DNA of 64,000 nucleotides from Calothrix sp. C42_A2020_038 (GCA_015272395.1 JACYLQ010000047.1:124001-188000), one strand, 5' to 3'; shown: positions 37,481-47,287, counted from the stretch's first letter. Made by a program: numbers and translations. Notes: generated from the letters alone by a model not told the origin.

Positions 37481-38461
37481 ATGCAGAATCAAACCAAAAT
37501 CATTTTAGATACAGACCCAGGTGGCGATGACATTTTTGCGTTGCTGTGGCTTTTAAGTTTGGTTAAACAAGGTTGTGTTCAGTTGGTAGCTGTTACTACC
37601 GCAGAAGGAAACGTTAACAAGAGTGTTACTTTTGCAAGTGCCAGCCAAGTACTGAATTTTACAGGCTTTGAATGTATTGAATTAGGTAAAGGGGTTGTAG
37701 GAAATACAGATATTGAAGATGCGGCTTATATTCACGGCGCCGATGGCATGGGTAACATATCACAGACTTTACCAGATGTCAAACATGATTACGCTTGCGC
37801 GCGCGACTCTGATGACATAATTATAGATAAACTTAACGCAAATCCCGGAGAAATTACTTTATTAGCTATTGCTCCATTGACAAATCTTGCAGTGGCAGAA
37901 AGTAAATCCCCTGGTATTCTCAAAAAAGCTAAAGAAGTTATAGTTATGGGTGGTGCCTTTACAGTACCGGGAAACGTCACTTCCAAAGCAGAATTTAATA
38001 TCGCTTTCAACGTTGAAGCTGCAGAAGTCGTATTTAAAAGTCGCAACGATATAGTAGTACTGCCACTAGATATTACAAATCAATTAATCTTTACTCCAGA
38101 AATGGCACGGAAAGTTTATTCACACAACCCAGAAAAACCTGTAGCTAAATTTGTTGTGCAACTCTGTGATTTCCTTACTGACACTTCACTAACATACCGT
38201 CAAACAGAAGGTAAAAAAGGTTTTTTAGTTCATGATGCTGCAACCGTTGCGTATTTATTTTATCCAGAAACTCTGTTTTTACAGCGCGCGCGAGTTGAGG
38301 TAGAAACACATGGTAAGTTAACCAAAGGACAAACAATCTTTGATAACAGACATATTGCCAAAACTGATGCTAACGCTTGGGTTGCGTTAAAAGTAGATGC
38401 AGCAAATTTATTAGCAAGCTTTGTAGAAGATTTAAAAGTACTCCTAACCTATAACTCCTAA
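37481..38461 (+). CDS. Nucleoside hydrolase (IunH family)
   Basis: 326 residues. The calcium-binding aspartate cluster DTDPGGDD (residues 10-17) defines the family. Further family motifs are LLAIAPLTNLAVA, VIVMGGAF, EFNIAFNVEAAEVVF and LVHDAATVAYLFYP, which holds the catalytic histidine. It cleaves the N-glycosidic bond of ribonucleosides to base and ribose in purine/pyrimidine salvage. Base specificity is uncertain from sequence. It lies 13 bases after the TPR gene and converges with the dehydrogenase gene. Confidence 0.9.
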   Translation: MQNQTKIILDTDPGGDDIFALLWLLSLVKQGCVQLVAVTTAEGNVNKSVTFASASQVLNFTGFECIELGKGVVGNTDIEDAAYIHGADGMGNISQTLPDVKHDYACARDSDDIIIDKLNANPGEITLLAIAPLTNLAVAESKSPGILKKAKEVIVMGGAFTVPGNVTSKAEFNIAFNVEAAEVVFKSRNDIVVLPLDITNQLIFTPEMARKVYSHNPEKPVAKFVVQLCDFLTDTSLTYRQTEGKKGFLVHDAATVAYLFYPETLFLQRARVEVETHGKLTKGQTIFDNRHIAKTDANAWVALKVDAANLLASFVEDLKVLLTYNS

Positions 38462-38465
38462 ATTT

Positions 38466-39338
38466 TCATTCTGCATCAGGAAGTGAAGTCATTGCAGCAA
38501 AAAGTGAGGAGTAATCAGCTTGAGCAAATGACATTCGCATTACTGTATCAAGAATTGTGCGTACACCCTCTATACTACTAACATTTAAACCTGCATTTTT
38601 TGCTTCATCAATAAATAAATCTGTATCTTTTAGTAGATGTTTTGTCGGAAAACTAGGGTTGTCGTAGTTATTTTCGAGCATTCGCTGCAACTTCTTGTCA
38701 AAGGTTGGTGCATACAAAGCACTCTCGCGTAAAATTTGCATAAACACATCTACATTTATATCTTGACGCTGGACAAATTTTAATGAGAGTGCAAAAGATG
38801 TTGTCAGTGAAGCAATTAGCTGATTAAATGCCAGTTGTAAACCTGCCGCAGTTCCTACCTGTCCTACATATACAGGTTTTGGACCAAAGTTTTTTAGTAA
38901 TTCTAAACTGCGCTGGTATTGTTCACGATAGGCACCAACCATAACGATTAGTTTACCTTCATTCGCTTCTGTAACGCTACCTAAAACAGGCGCCTCAATA
39001 TATTCTCCTCCAGCAGCAACAACAGTATCGCGAATTTCTTTACTTTCACTAGGAGTAACAGTTCCCATTTGAATAACGGTGCGCCCAGCTAACATCCGAA
39101 AAGAAGTATCCGAGAGTAAAACACTATAAATAGCTGGAGCATTCGTAAGCATTAAAATTACATAGTCAGCAGCACGAATCGCATGACGAGGATGTTCAGC
39201 GATTTCTGCTCCTTTCTCTTTAAGTGGTGCCAATTTCTTCGTGGTACGGTTGTAAGCAATTAAATCCACGTTTGCCTCCAACAACCGCTGTGCCATTGGC
39301 AACCCCATCAACCCAGTTCCCAGAAATGCCACCTTCAT
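38466..39338 (-). CDS. NAD(P)-dependent beta-hydroxyacid dehydrogenase
   Basis: 290 residues from the ATG at 39338 (MKVAFLGTGLMGLPMAQRLL), a typical GxGxxG start; a TTG at 39353 is less likely. The family motifs are present: EAPVLGSVTEANEGKL (substrate-binding loop), GTAAGLQLAFNQLIASL, whose canonical lysine-containing NK motif is replaced by FNQ, and FPTKHLLKDTDLF. Family members are 3-hydroxyisobutyrate, tartronate semialdehyde or glyoxylate reductases. The catalytic lysine normally in xNQxxK-type helices is not obvious, so activity should not be taken for granted. Confidence 0.85.
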   Translation of the reverse strand: MKVAFLGTGLMGLPMAQRLLEANVDLIAYNRTTKKLAPLKEKGAEIAEHPRHAIRAADYVILMLTNAPAIYSVLLSDTSFRMLAGRTVIQMGTVTPSESKEIRDTVVAAGGEYIEAPVLGSVTEANEGKLIVMVGAYREQYQRSLELLKNFGPKPVYVGQVGTAAGLQLAFNQLIASLTTSFALSLKFVQRQDINVDVFMQILRESALYAPTFDKKLQRMLENNYDNPSFPTKHLLKDTDLFIDEAKNAGLNVSSIEGVRTILDTVMRMSFAQADYSSLFAAMTSLPDAE

Positions 39339-39490
39339 ACTGCGCGTTCCCAATATTTGTTCTTTCTATATCTCTATCCTAATTGCTAATTATTAATGCC
39401 TGAAAGTAAAATCGCTACGAACAATAAGTAATTAATTAATAAGCTCAAAAAAAATATTTAAAATGTTAGCAAGTAACTAAAAAACTAAAT

Positions 39491-39512
39491 TCCCGACTTC
39501 ATGAAGTCGGGA
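39491..39512 (-). terminator. Terminator hairpin after the 31-residue gene
   Basis: CCCGACTTCATGAAGTCGGG, a perfect palindrome (10-bp arms), just downstream of the minus-strand small gene; on that strand it is followed by AATTTAGTTTTTTAG. Confidence 0.75.
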
Positions 39513-39519
39513 ATTAAAA

Positions 39520-39615
39520 TTAACCGCCAGCTGCAAATGTTGCCATAATCAATACTGAGAGTAAAATACCTGGAGTAAGTAATCCAATTAGCATCAACAA
39601 ATCGTGCGTATTCAT
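39520..39615 (-). CDS. 31-residue single-helix membrane protein
   Basis: ATG at 39615, stop at 39520: MNTHDLLMLIGLLTPGILLS followed by VLIMATFAAGG. One hydrophobic helix and little else, the size class of small photosystem, cytochrome b6f or NDH subunits. AAGG lies 7 to 10 bases before the start and a terminator hairpin follows the stop, so this is probably a real monocistronic gene. It does not match PsaM, PetN, PetG, PsbT or Psb30 as I know them. Function unknown. Confidence 0.6.
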   Translation of the reverse strand: MNTHDLLMLIGLLTPGILLSVLIMATFAAGG

Positions 39616-39760
39616 AGTTCGTTACCTTGTTATATTTACTGAAAGTCTCTTTTTAGACTTTAATCATTGCAAAGCCAAATTGGCTAGCTCCTCTAGAAGA
39701 TTAACAATTTTTTAATTTTTCTCACGGACTTCCAAATTAAAAAACATTCAAAATTTTCTT

Positions 39761-39820
39761 GTGGGGTGGGTGTCCTCGCCTGCCCTCTAAATATGGAGCG
39801 AGCAAGGATACCCATTCCAC
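39761..39820. repeat. Imperfect inverted-repeat element downstream of the methyltransferase gene
   Basis: GTGGGGTGGGTGTCCTCGCC is complementary, with mismatches, to GAGCAAGGATACCCATTCCAC. It is related to the GTGGAGTGGGCATCC segment in dispersed repeat copy B. It may act as a terminator for the gene ending at 39852. Confidence 0.6.
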
Positions 39821-39851
39821 ATTCCGGGAGAATTAAATTTTTGCAAGTCCC

Positions 39852-41018
39852 TTAGAAAGGCATAGTTAATCCTTTAAGAGGTTGTGTAGCTTGAGTAGAA
39901 GTAAGTCCTTTACTTTGGACAAGCACACCAAAGTCACCTAGTCCCATTGGGTCAAGTAGCTGGTGTAACGAATCTCGGCGCCGCAGCATGTCTGATACTG
40001 ACAGTTCAGAGGTGGAAAGTGCTGCTATTCTTTCTCCCAAACCCAATGCCATCAGAAACAAACTCTGCTGCGTAAATCCCACTCTAACCAATCCATGTTT
40101 TTCACCCCATCGTTCCAAAGCCGTAAAGTTAACATGGGTAGTAATATCCTGCTTTCCTACAAACATATAAGGATTATCATGGCGCCGATGTTGGTAATAG
40201 CATTGCAATGTACCCTGACTTCGACGAGGGTTGTAATAGCGATGCGCGGGATAGCCATAATCAATAGTGATTACATACCCACACTGTAATTTATCGGCAA
40301 CTTGAATGAGCCAATTCAGTGCTGCTAAGTTAATTTCACTACGGTATCCATCTGGGTAAATACTAATATCAATGTTGATTAAATCAAAATAATGACTAAG
40401 CTCTGGTGTTGACGGTTCATCAATAATTTCTACAAAAGTATCATAAATATCTTTTTTTACTGATTCAGAGACTCCAACAAAGACCTCTTTTAAATGTCCT
40501 GATTTCCAAACAAACTGATGTACGGGAAATGCATCTATCAGTTCATTAGAAAAAATACATCCCACTATGGAATTAATTTTTATCTCTTTTAAATCACACC
40601 AGTTTACAGAAAAACCTTGTAATTTGTGCTGTTGTACTTGTTTTAACAAAAGAGATTTTTCAATTATGGTATATTCCAGAACAGAAAATAAATCATTATG
40701 ATGCTTTTGAAGGTAATTTAAAATATCAGCAGCTAAATAACCTTGTCCGGCGCCAATTTCCACAAGCATAAACGGTACTGGTTGACCAAGAATATACCAC
40801 ATTTGGACAAATTGTATTGCTAACATTTCGCCAAAATCGGCACCGAGATGAACCGAAGTGAAAAAATCCCCTTTCTTGCCAATGTTAATTGCCTCTTGAG
40901 AATAATAACCATACTGCGGGTGGTACAACACCATATTCATATATTCGGCAAAAGTAATTCGCTGCTTTGGCTTGGAAACAATACAGCGAATAATTTCATC
41001 AATAAACGTATTAGACAT
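39852..41018 (-). CDS. SAM-dependent methyltransferase, MidA/NDUFAF7 family
   Basis: 388 residues. N-terminal ITFAEYMNMVLYHPQYGYYS and GKKGDFFTSVHLGADFGEML are the family signature; LVEIGAGQGYLAADIL is the SAM-binding motif I; SNELIDAFPVHQF and VITIDYGYPAHRYYNPRRS follow in the usual order. In mitochondria NDUFAF7 dimethylates an arginine on complex I subunit NDUFS2 during assembly. NdhH, the cyanobacterial counterpart of NDUFS2, is encoded only 1.5 kb to the right, so NDH-1 assembly is an attractive inferred role. Confidence 0.88.
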   Translation of the reverse strand: MSNTFIDEIIRCIVSKPKQRITFAEYMNMVLYHPQYGYYSQEAINIGKKGDFFTSVHLGADFGEMLAIQFVQMWYILGQPVPFMLVEIGAGQGYLAADILNYLQKHHNDLFSVLEYTIIEKSLLLKQVQQHKLQGFSVNWCDLKEIKINSIVGCIFSNELIDAFPVHQFVWKSGHLKEVFVGVSESVKKDIYDTFVEIIDEPSTPELSHYFDLINIDISIYPDGYRSEINLAALNWLIQVADKLQCGYVITIDYGYPAHRYYNPRRSQGTLQCYYQHRRHDNPYMFVGKQDITTHVNFTALERWGEKHGLVRVGFTQQSLFLMALGLGERIAALSTSELSVSDMLRRRDSLHQLLDPMGLGDFGVLVQSKGLTSTQATQPLKGLTMPF

Positions 41019-41247
41019 TGAAATATTCGAGGAGGAGTTATTGCTTAGTTTAAAGATTCAATCACAATCGTAATAAATAGCAATGATTATGAAAAATCAA
41101 TTTTGCAAGTTGATTATACACTATATGAGCAGCTTGGCATCATAAAACCAAGCGATGTAAGCTTGTCTAAAGGTAAAGCATAAAAATTTTTACTTTTTTG
41201 CAAATTTCTTTTTTCAAACATTTATACTTATTTGCATCGATTGACCT

Positions 41248-42429
41248 ATGCTTTCAATGCTACCAGGTGCCAATATTCTGCTTGTCAATAACAATATTGA
41301 CATGCATGATGATTTACAGCGCATTCTTTCTTTACGGTGGTGTGTTGAGGTCGTAAATGACGAGCAAGCGTTAAAAAGTATAAATGAACACTTGCCAGAC
41401 ATTGTTGTGATCGGGAGAATCCATAGAACTAATACTTTGCCCTTGCTACGCGAGATTCGTACTAATCAAAAAATTAGTATACCCATATTAGTAATAACAG
41501 CGCCGACAGACGAAGAAGCAGCTATCAATAGTTTAATTGAAGGTGCCGATGATTTTATCGTAGAACCATTTGAAGCGCACGAGTTAATAACGCGCGTTGC
41601 AGCACGGCTTCAGGTTAGCCAGATTCGGAAATATAACCGACGAGTAATTTCAGAAAGCGAAGAACGGTATCGTAAGTTATATGACGTTTTACAAAAAAAT
41701 ACCGAGCAGCTTAGTCTAGCACAACGTGCTGCACGCATAGGTTTGTGGAGCTATGAACTGACAACAGATATAGGTTTTGTTACTGATGAGTGGCGCCATC
41801 TGATGGGGTATACAGCGGATGAGGAATCATGGAGCTTTATCAGATTTCTTGCATGTGTACATCCTGAAGACCAAAACCGCGTTAAAATAGCGCACCTGAA
41901 AGCACTTAATACTGAATCAGGTTTAGATGTTGAGTTTCGCATCAACCACGCAGAAAAAGGTGAGCTATGGATTCTTTCTCGCGCTCAATATATTCCAGCT
42001 AGTGAAGAAAATAAGGCGCCTCGTTTACTTGGTTATATTATTGATATTACAGAGCGTAAGAAATTTGAGAAAGAGCTACACCTAAGCCAGAAGCGTTATC
42101 AGTGCTTGAAGATGGTAACTACCGCCATTGTCTGGACTGCGGCGCCTGATGGTCGTATTCTTGAGGATTTACCGATGTGGGAAGCATTTACAGGGCAGAC
42201 ACCTGCTGAGTACAAAGAATATGGCTGGTTGAATGCACTGCATCCAGATGACCGTGACCCAACTTTAAGTTTATGGATAGATGCGCTTGAAATAAAGCAC
42301 CCAATAGAAGTGCTGTTTAGACTTCGTCTCCGCGATGGCAGATACCAACAAATGCTGGCATTTGGGCTACCTGTTTTTGATTTTAATGAAAATGTGTGCG
42401 AGTGGGTAGGTACTTTTACAATTATTTGA
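41248..42429 (+). CDS. Pseudo-receiver protein with two PAS domains
   Basis: 393 residues. Residues 8-120 have a response-regulator fold, but every phosphorylation residue is replaced: the acidic pair is Asn14-Asn15 (LLVNNNIDMH), the phospho-acceptor aspartate is Gly56 (PDIVVIGRIHR), and the lysine is Glu106 (DDFIVEPFEA). Then a short coiled coil (ISESEERYRKLYDVLQKN) and two PAS_3-type domains (about 150-275 and 282-393), the first closing YIIDITERKKFEKEL. It ends in the second PAS without a kinase or output domain. It is probably a phosphorylation-independent sensor or adaptor. Confidence 0.85.
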   Translation: MLSMLPGANILLVNNNIDMHDDLQRILSLRWCVEVVNDEQALKSINEHLPDIVVIGRIHRTNTLPLLREIRTNQKISIPILVITAPTDEEAAINSLIEGADDFIVEPFEAHELITRVAARLQVSQIRKYNRRVISESEERYRKLYDVLQKNTEQLSLAQRAARIGLWSYELTTDIGFVTDEWRHLMGYTADEESWSFIRFLACVHPEDQNRVKIAHLKALNTESGLDVEFRINHAEKGELWILSRAQYIPASEENKAPRLLGYIIDITERKKFEKELHLSQKRYQCLKMVTTAIVWTAAPDGRILEDLPMWEAFTGQTPAEYKEYGWLNALHPDDRDPTLSLWIDALEIKHPIEVLFRLRLRDGRYQQMLAFGLPVFDFNENVCEWVGTFTII

Positions 42430-42461
42430 GCAGAAAGGGTAAACCAACCGACTAAGCGACT

Positions 42462-42482
42462 CCTGCCCTTAACAAGGGCAGG
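42462..42482. terminator. Hairpin between convergent genes
   Basis: CCTGCCCTT-AAC-AAGGGCAGG, a 9-bp stem between the PAS protein stop and the ndhH stop. There is no T-run, so termination is only suggested by position. Confidence 0.5.
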
Positions 42483-42495
42483 GAGAGAGGAGGAG

Positions 42496-43680
42496 CTATC
42501 GGTCAACAGATCCCATAATAATGTCGATACTTCCCAGAATTACAACGATATCGGCGACTTTGACACCGCGTAGTAATTCTGGCAATATTTGTAGGTTATT
42601 GTAGTCTGCTGGGCGAATTTTAAAGCGCCAGGGGAATACATTATCATCACCAACCATATAAATTCCTAGTTCGCCTTTACCGCTTTCGACACGCGCGTAT
42701 GCTTCACCTTTAGGAATTTTAAATGATGGAGAAACTTTTTTGGCGACAAACTGGTAATCAAAACCGTTCCACTCGGATTTAGCACCTTCCATCATCCGTT
42801 TTGCTTCAAGGTTTTCGTATGGTCCACCAGGAAGACCTTTAAGTGCTTGGCGAAGAATTTTTACAGATTCTCGCATTTCCCGCATCCGCACTAAGTAACG
42901 CGCCATACAGTCGCCTGCGGTTTCCCAGTGTACATCCCAGTCAAAATCATCGTAACATTCGTAGTGGTCTACTTTTCGTAAATCCCACTTGACCCCAGAA
43001 GCGCGCAGCATTGGACCGGAAAGTCCCCAGTTGATTGCTTCGTCACGGGTAATAGTGCCAACACCTTCGATACGGCGCCGGAAAATTGGGTTGTTTGTTA
43101 CTAATTTTTCGTATTCGTCTACTTTGGGTAAGAAGTAGTCACAGAAGTCCAAGCATTTTTCAACCCAACCGTAAGGTAAGTCAGCTGCTACACCACCAAC
43201 ACGCCAGTAGTTATTATTGACCATCCGGTAGCCAGTAGCAGCTTCCCAGAGGTCATATATCATTTCCCGTTCGCGGAACTGATAGAAGAAAGGAGTTTGG
43301 GCGCCAACGTCCGCGAGGAACGGACCGAACCACAGCAAATGGTTAGCAATGCGGTTCAACTCCAGCATAATTACCCGGATGTAGCTTGCACGTTTGGGTA
43401 CAGTTACACCAGCAATTTTTTCTGGTGCGTTAACGGTTACAGCTTCATTAAACATACCCGCTGCATAGTCCCAGCGACTAACGTAAGGGACATACATAAC
43501 AGTAGTGCGGTTTTCGGCGATTTTCTCCATTCCTCGGTGCAAATACCCAATCACCGGTTCACAGTCGATACAGTCCTCACCGTCTAGAGTGACAATTAAC
43601 CGCATAACCCCATGCATTGAGGGGTGGTGCGGTCCCATGTTCAGCACCATCGGTTCGGTTCTAGTTTCAATTCTTGCCAT
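42496..43680 (-). CDS. ndhH: NAD(P)H-quinone oxidoreductase subunit H
   Basis: 394 residues, standard length. The 49-kDa-subunit signatures are [52 protein letters not shown] and [20 protein letters not shown]. NdhH forms part of the quinone-binding chamber of the photosynthetic NDH-1 complex (respiration, cyclic electron flow, CO2 uptake). GGAGAACGC precedes the start. It is monocistronic here. The MidA/NDUFAF7-type methyltransferase nearby may modify it. Confidence 0.98.
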   Translation of the reverse strand: MARIETRTEPMVLNMGPHHPSMHGVMRLIVTLDGEDCIDCEPVIGYLHRGMEKIAENRTTVMYVPYVSRWDYAAGMFNEAVTVNAPEKIAGVTVPKRASYIRVIMLELNRIANHLLWFGPFLADVGAQTPFFYQFREREMIYDLWEAATGYRMVNNNYWRVGGVAADLPYGWVEKCLDFCDYFLPKVDEYEKLVTNNPIFRRRIEGVGTITRDEAINWGLSGPMLRASGVKWDLRKVDHYECYDDFDWDVHWETAGDCMARYLVRMREMRESVKILRQALKGLPGGPYENLEAKRMMEGAKSEWNGFDYQFVAKKVSPSFKIPKGEAYARVESGKGELGIYMVGDDNVFPWRFKIRPADYNNLQILPELLRGVKVADIVVILGSIDIIMGSVDR

Positions 43681-44058
43681 AAATTTTAGCGTTCTCCAGT
43701 TTGTAAAATTTAAAATTGAACCGCGCCAGATGCCTTACTGATGCCTAAGCGTCCCAGCTTGTAAGGCTAATCCTTCTATACCATATATAGTAGAAGTTTG
43801 TTGGAGAGAGCTTGGCACTTAGGGGATGCGATTAAATATTTAGTTTTGTTGCACATACTTAATTATATGGATATTGAGATTGGCGCAACGGCAGGTACCA
43901 GATTTTTTTAATAAAGGTTACATTTTTATAAGTAAGCTATCTTAAAGGTATAACAGCACTATTGCCCTATTAGCAACTTATCAACACCGAATTATCAACG
44001 GCGGGGTAGCCCCTAAATTTTAATGCATTGTAATACTTAGAAAGGCGGTTTTACGCAA
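43681..44058. other. Divergent promoter region between ndhH and rsmH
   Basis: 378 bases without a gene. It separates two divergent genes and so must hold both promoters. I see no repeat element, riboswitch or convincing operator. Confidence 0.5.
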
Positions 44059-44958
44059 GTGACAATTAGCCATGATTTGACAAAACCATTAGATAACGAA
44101 GAACTGATATTTTCCCACGTTCCTGTCCTACCTCAAGAAGTGATTGAAGGTTTGGGTGTGTCTGCTGATGGACATTACTTAGATGCGACAGTTGGTGGTG
44201 GTGGTCATACTAAACTAATTCTCCAAGCGGCGCCTAATGTCAAGGTGACAGCGCTGGACCAAGATGAGGATGCTTTAGCTGCGGCACAAAAAGAACTAGT
44301 AGAGTTTGGAGAAAGAGTAAAATTTGTTCATACCAACTTTGCGACTTTCAACTATCCATCCGAAACTTTTAATGGAATTCTTGCTGATTTAGGTGTAAGC
44401 TCGCATCATCTTGATACACCTGAACGCGGCTTTAGTTTTCGCAAGTGTGCCCAATTAGACATGCGGATGAATCAGAAGCAAGCTTTGACTGCTGCTGATA
44501 TAGTTAATCATTGGGATGAGGCAAAATTAGCCGAAATATTCTTTAAATACGGAGAGGAACGACTTTCGCGACGTATAGCCAGACGTATTATCGAAAAACG
44601 TCCGTTTCATACCACTACACAACTAGCTGATACTATTGCATCGGCAGTTCCTGCCAAATATCGCCACGGACGAATACACCCAGCAACTCGTGTCTTTCAA
44701 GCGTTGCGAATAGCAGTCAACGATGAATTAAAAGTGCTTGAAACCTTGTTAGAAAAGGCGCCTCACGCGCTTGCACATGGTGGCAGATTGGTGATAATTA
44801 GTTTTCACAGTTTAGAAGACCGTTTGGTTAAGCATTGTCTACGCGATTCCCCCTTACTACAAGTTATAACAAGGAAGCCAATTATAGCTACAGAAGAAGA
44901 AATTATCAAAAATTCTCGTTCCCGGTCAGCAAAATTGAGAATAGCTGCAAAATTATAA
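44059..44958 (+). CDS. rsmH: 16S rRNA (cytosine1402-N4)-methyltransferase
   Basis: 299 residues starting at a GTG (GTGACAATTAGC), with AAAGGCGG 11 to 18 bases upstream. Family motifs are FSHVPVLPQEVIEGL, the SAM site DATVGGGGHTKLILQ, ILADLGVSSHHLDTPERGFSF and the C-terminal GGRLVIISFHSLEDRLVKH. RsmH methylates C1402 of 16S rRNA in the decoding centre. In many bacteria the gene heads the dcw cell-division cluster; here it is alone, as is usual in cyanobacteria. Confidence 0.96.
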   Translation: MTISHDLTKPLDNEELIFSHVPVLPQEVIEGLGVSADGHYLDATVGGGGHTKLILQAAPNVKVTALDQDEDALAAAQKELVEFGERVKFVHTNFATFNYPSETFNGILADLGVSSHHLDTPERGFSFRKCAQLDMRMNQKQALTAADIVNHWDEAKLAEIFFKYGEERLSRRIARRIIEKRPFHTTTQLADTIASAVPAKYRHGRIHPATRVFQALRIAVNDELKVLETLLEKAPHALAHGGRLVIISFHSLEDRLVKHCLRDSPLLQVITRKPIIATEEEIIKNSRSRSAKLRIAAKL

Positions 44959-44986
44959 GTAGAGACGCTCCAGTTGCTCGCGTCTG

Positions 44987-46300
44987 TTAGGAGTTAGGAG
45001 TTATTCTTGGTAATTCCACATAAAAGGTCGAACCTTCCCCTACTTTACTTTCAACCCTGACAGTTCCTTGCATTAATTTGACTAACTTGTTGACTATCGC
45101 TAATCCTAAACCAGTTCCACCGTGTCTACGGGAATATGTTTGATTAATTTGTCGAAAGTCTTGAAATATATATTTAATATCACTGTCACGAATTCCTATG
45201 CCTGTGTCCCGCACGACAATATTAATACAATTTTCTGATACTTCATCTACCTCCAAAATAATACTACCTCTATCAGTAAACTTGACTGCGTTATCAAGAA
45301 GATTGACTATGATTTGGCGAATACGCTCACTATCGCCAACCATTGTTGGGTTAACTAAATTAATATTGGCTTCAAAAGATAATTGTTTTTTTGAAGCAAG
45401 CGGTTGGATTTGTTGAGAAATGACCTTAACTAATTCAACTAGGTTGAATTGTTGAGAATTTAAATCCAAGCGACCAGCTTCTAAAGCGGTAAAATCAAGA
45501 ATATCTTCAATTAATGCGAGTAAATGCTTGGCATTAGTAAAAATTCGCTCCACCATATTTTTTAACTGTGGTGGCAAGAGGTGGTAGGGTTGGCGTAGAA
45601 GCAATTGGGCAAATCCTAATATGATGTGCATTGGGGTACGCAATTCATGCGACATCATCGACATAAACTGTAACTTTAATTGCGCTGCTTGTTGAAGGTG
45701 CAAATTTTCTGATTGCATCGCACGTACTTCTTCCGCTTGCTTACGCGCCTTAATATCACGTATCAACCAATTTAAATAAACCTGATTATTTGCATATTTT
45801 ACGAGCTTTACACTAATCTCCGCATCAAATGTTGTACCATCCGATTTGTAGAAAAAAAACTCCCAGTCTCTAAGTATTCCTTCATGAAGTAGTTTCAGTA
45901 ACTGAGCATAAAATATTTGACGTTGGTATTCAGGTAAAAAATCAACCAACGACTTATTAGCCCAATCATACTGTGAAACTTGAAATAAGTTTTCAGCAGC
46001 ACGATTCGCATCGACAACATTACCTTTGTTATCAGTTATTAAATAAGCATCAGGAGCAAAATCAAAAGAGTTACGGTAGCGCTGACGCTCAAGTTCCGCA
46101 CTCCGGTAAGAGTCTAATAGTTGTTCGTTTTGGTCAAGTAGCTCTTGGTGAGTAACTTGTAATTCATTCAAAGCATCGTTAAGTTGGTCAAAAGCTTGCA
46201 CCAACAAATCTCCTTGCTGCGATGAAATTTCAAGAACACTTTGATTAAGCGTGTTTGTTCGTCGCTGCACTGCATTAACTTGTCGAGCAAATGTATCCAT
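44987..46300 (-). CDS. PAS-domain sensor histidine kinase
   Basis: 437 residues, no membrane segments. An N-terminal coiled coil (about 20-75) leads to one PAS domain (FDFAPDAYLITDNKGNVVDA, then RDIKARKQAEEVRAM). The transmitter follows: H-box SMMSHELRTPMHIILG, N-box NLLDNAVKFTDRG, G1 DTGIGIRDSD, F-box YIFQDFRQI and G2 GGTGLGLAIVNKL. It is a soluble hybridless class I kinase; no response regulator adjoins it. The ligand of the PAS domain is unknown. Confidence 0.93.
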   Translation of the reverse strand: MDTFARQVNAVQRRTNTLNQSVLEISSQQGDLLVQAFDQLNDALNELQVTHQELLDQNEQLLDSYRSAELERQRYRNSFDFAPDAYLITDNKGNVVDANRAAENLFQVSQYDWANKSLVDFLPEYQRQIFYAQLLKLLHEGILRDWEFFFYKSDGTTFDAEISVKLVKYANNQVYLNWLIRDIKARKQAEEVRAMQSENLHLQQAAQLKLQFMSMMSHELRTPMHIILGFAQLLLRQPYHLLPPQLKNMVERIFTNAKHLLALIEDILDFTALEAGRLDLNSQQFNLVELVKVISQQIQPLASKKQLSFEANINLVNPTMVGDSERIRQIIVNLLDNAVKFTDRGSIILEVDEVSENCINIVVRDTGIGIRDSDIKYIFQDFRQINQTYSRRHGGTGLGLAIVNKLVKLMQGTVRVESKVGEGSTFYVELPRITPNS

Positions 46301-46422
46301 AACTCACCCACGCTATCTCCCCTTTGCTTACAAGCATAATTGCCAAGCCTAATGATTAGACTCTATCTATAGTCAAAATTCAGGGGTAGAGAATTTTGGT
46401 TCGATCAAAAGTATTGTGATAA

Positions 46423-47280
46423 TTATTTATAAATCAAGAAGCCACTTATAGCATCTATTAGTGCCTCTGGTTCATCTGCCCTAATTAAATGGCTACTGTT
46501 TTCAAAAATTCTCAAGTCAGAGTGGGGAATAAGTTGAGCAATTTCAACTGAAAATTCTGGCGCGCAAATCCAATCATGGCGCCCACCAATTACTAATGTC
46601 GGCACAGTAATTTTGTGTAATTGGTCACGCACATCGTAAGTACGTAAAAATCCACCGAAAGCTGTATTAATTGCATCAATCGAAAGTATCTTATTGTCCC
46701 AAACTTTTACGGATGTATTAGGGTCGTGTTTGAGCGAATACATCGGCGCCAGAATTTTGAAATAATCGCGCAGTTGTTCCTCATTTTCAAAATTACCATC
46801 CCAAAGTCGTTGAGCTATCCGATTTTGTTCATCAGTTCCACGTTCTGCCAAGATTTCTCTTCCTCTTTCCAAAAATCGATAACTCGCAGTACTAGCAATA
46901 ACAATCAAATGCGAGACATTTTGTGGATAACGTAGAGCATAGGTCAGCGCGACCATACCACCGTAGGAAGTCCCAATCACAACAATTTTGTCAAGTCCCA
47001 AATATTGACGTAATGCTTCCATATCCTCGACATTATTATCGAGAGTATAGGTTTCCTTGGCGCCACGCGCTGACCTACCTTGTCCACGATGGTCAAAATA
47101 TACTAACTGTAACCTACGTGTTAAAGCTGAAAAAGCCGGTTTATAGCCAGTATGGTCGGCGCCAGGCCCACCATGAATTAAAAAAGCAACAGGTTTAGTG
47201 TAAGTATGGTTGGTTTCAACTACTACACTGCACCCCTCGACATCAAAGAATATTTCCGTATCGCGAATTTTGGCAAACAT
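46423..47280 (-). CDS. Alpha/beta hydrolase, proline iminopeptidase-like
   Basis: 285 residues from the ATG at 47280 (MFAKIRDTEIFFDVEG). The longer open frame to 47436 would read through a 9-bp tandem array (RFTRFTRFTR), so I reject that start. HGGPG (residues 36-40) forms the oxyanion hole as in the S33 peptidase family; the nucleophile is Ser105 in VIGTSYGGMVAL; the aspartate lies in GGRHDWICAPE and the histidine in ENSSHLIRADEP. Substrate unknown: an aminopeptidase or an esterase. Confidence 0.85.
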   Translation of the reverse strand: MFAKIRDTEIFFDVEGCSVVVETNHTYTKPVAFLIHGGPGADHTGYKPAFSALTRRLQLVYFDHRGQGRSARGAKETYTLDNNVEDMEALRQYLGLDKIVVIGTSYGGMVALTYALRYPQNVSHLIVIASTASYRFLERGREILAERGTDEQNRIAQRLWDGNFENEEQLRDYFKILAPMYSLKHDPNTSVKVWDNKILSIDAINTAFGGFLRTYDVRDQLHKITVPTLVIGGRHDWICAPEFSVEIAQLIPHSDLRIFENSSHLIRADEPEALIDAISGFLIYK

Positions 47281-47287
47281 GATTTTA

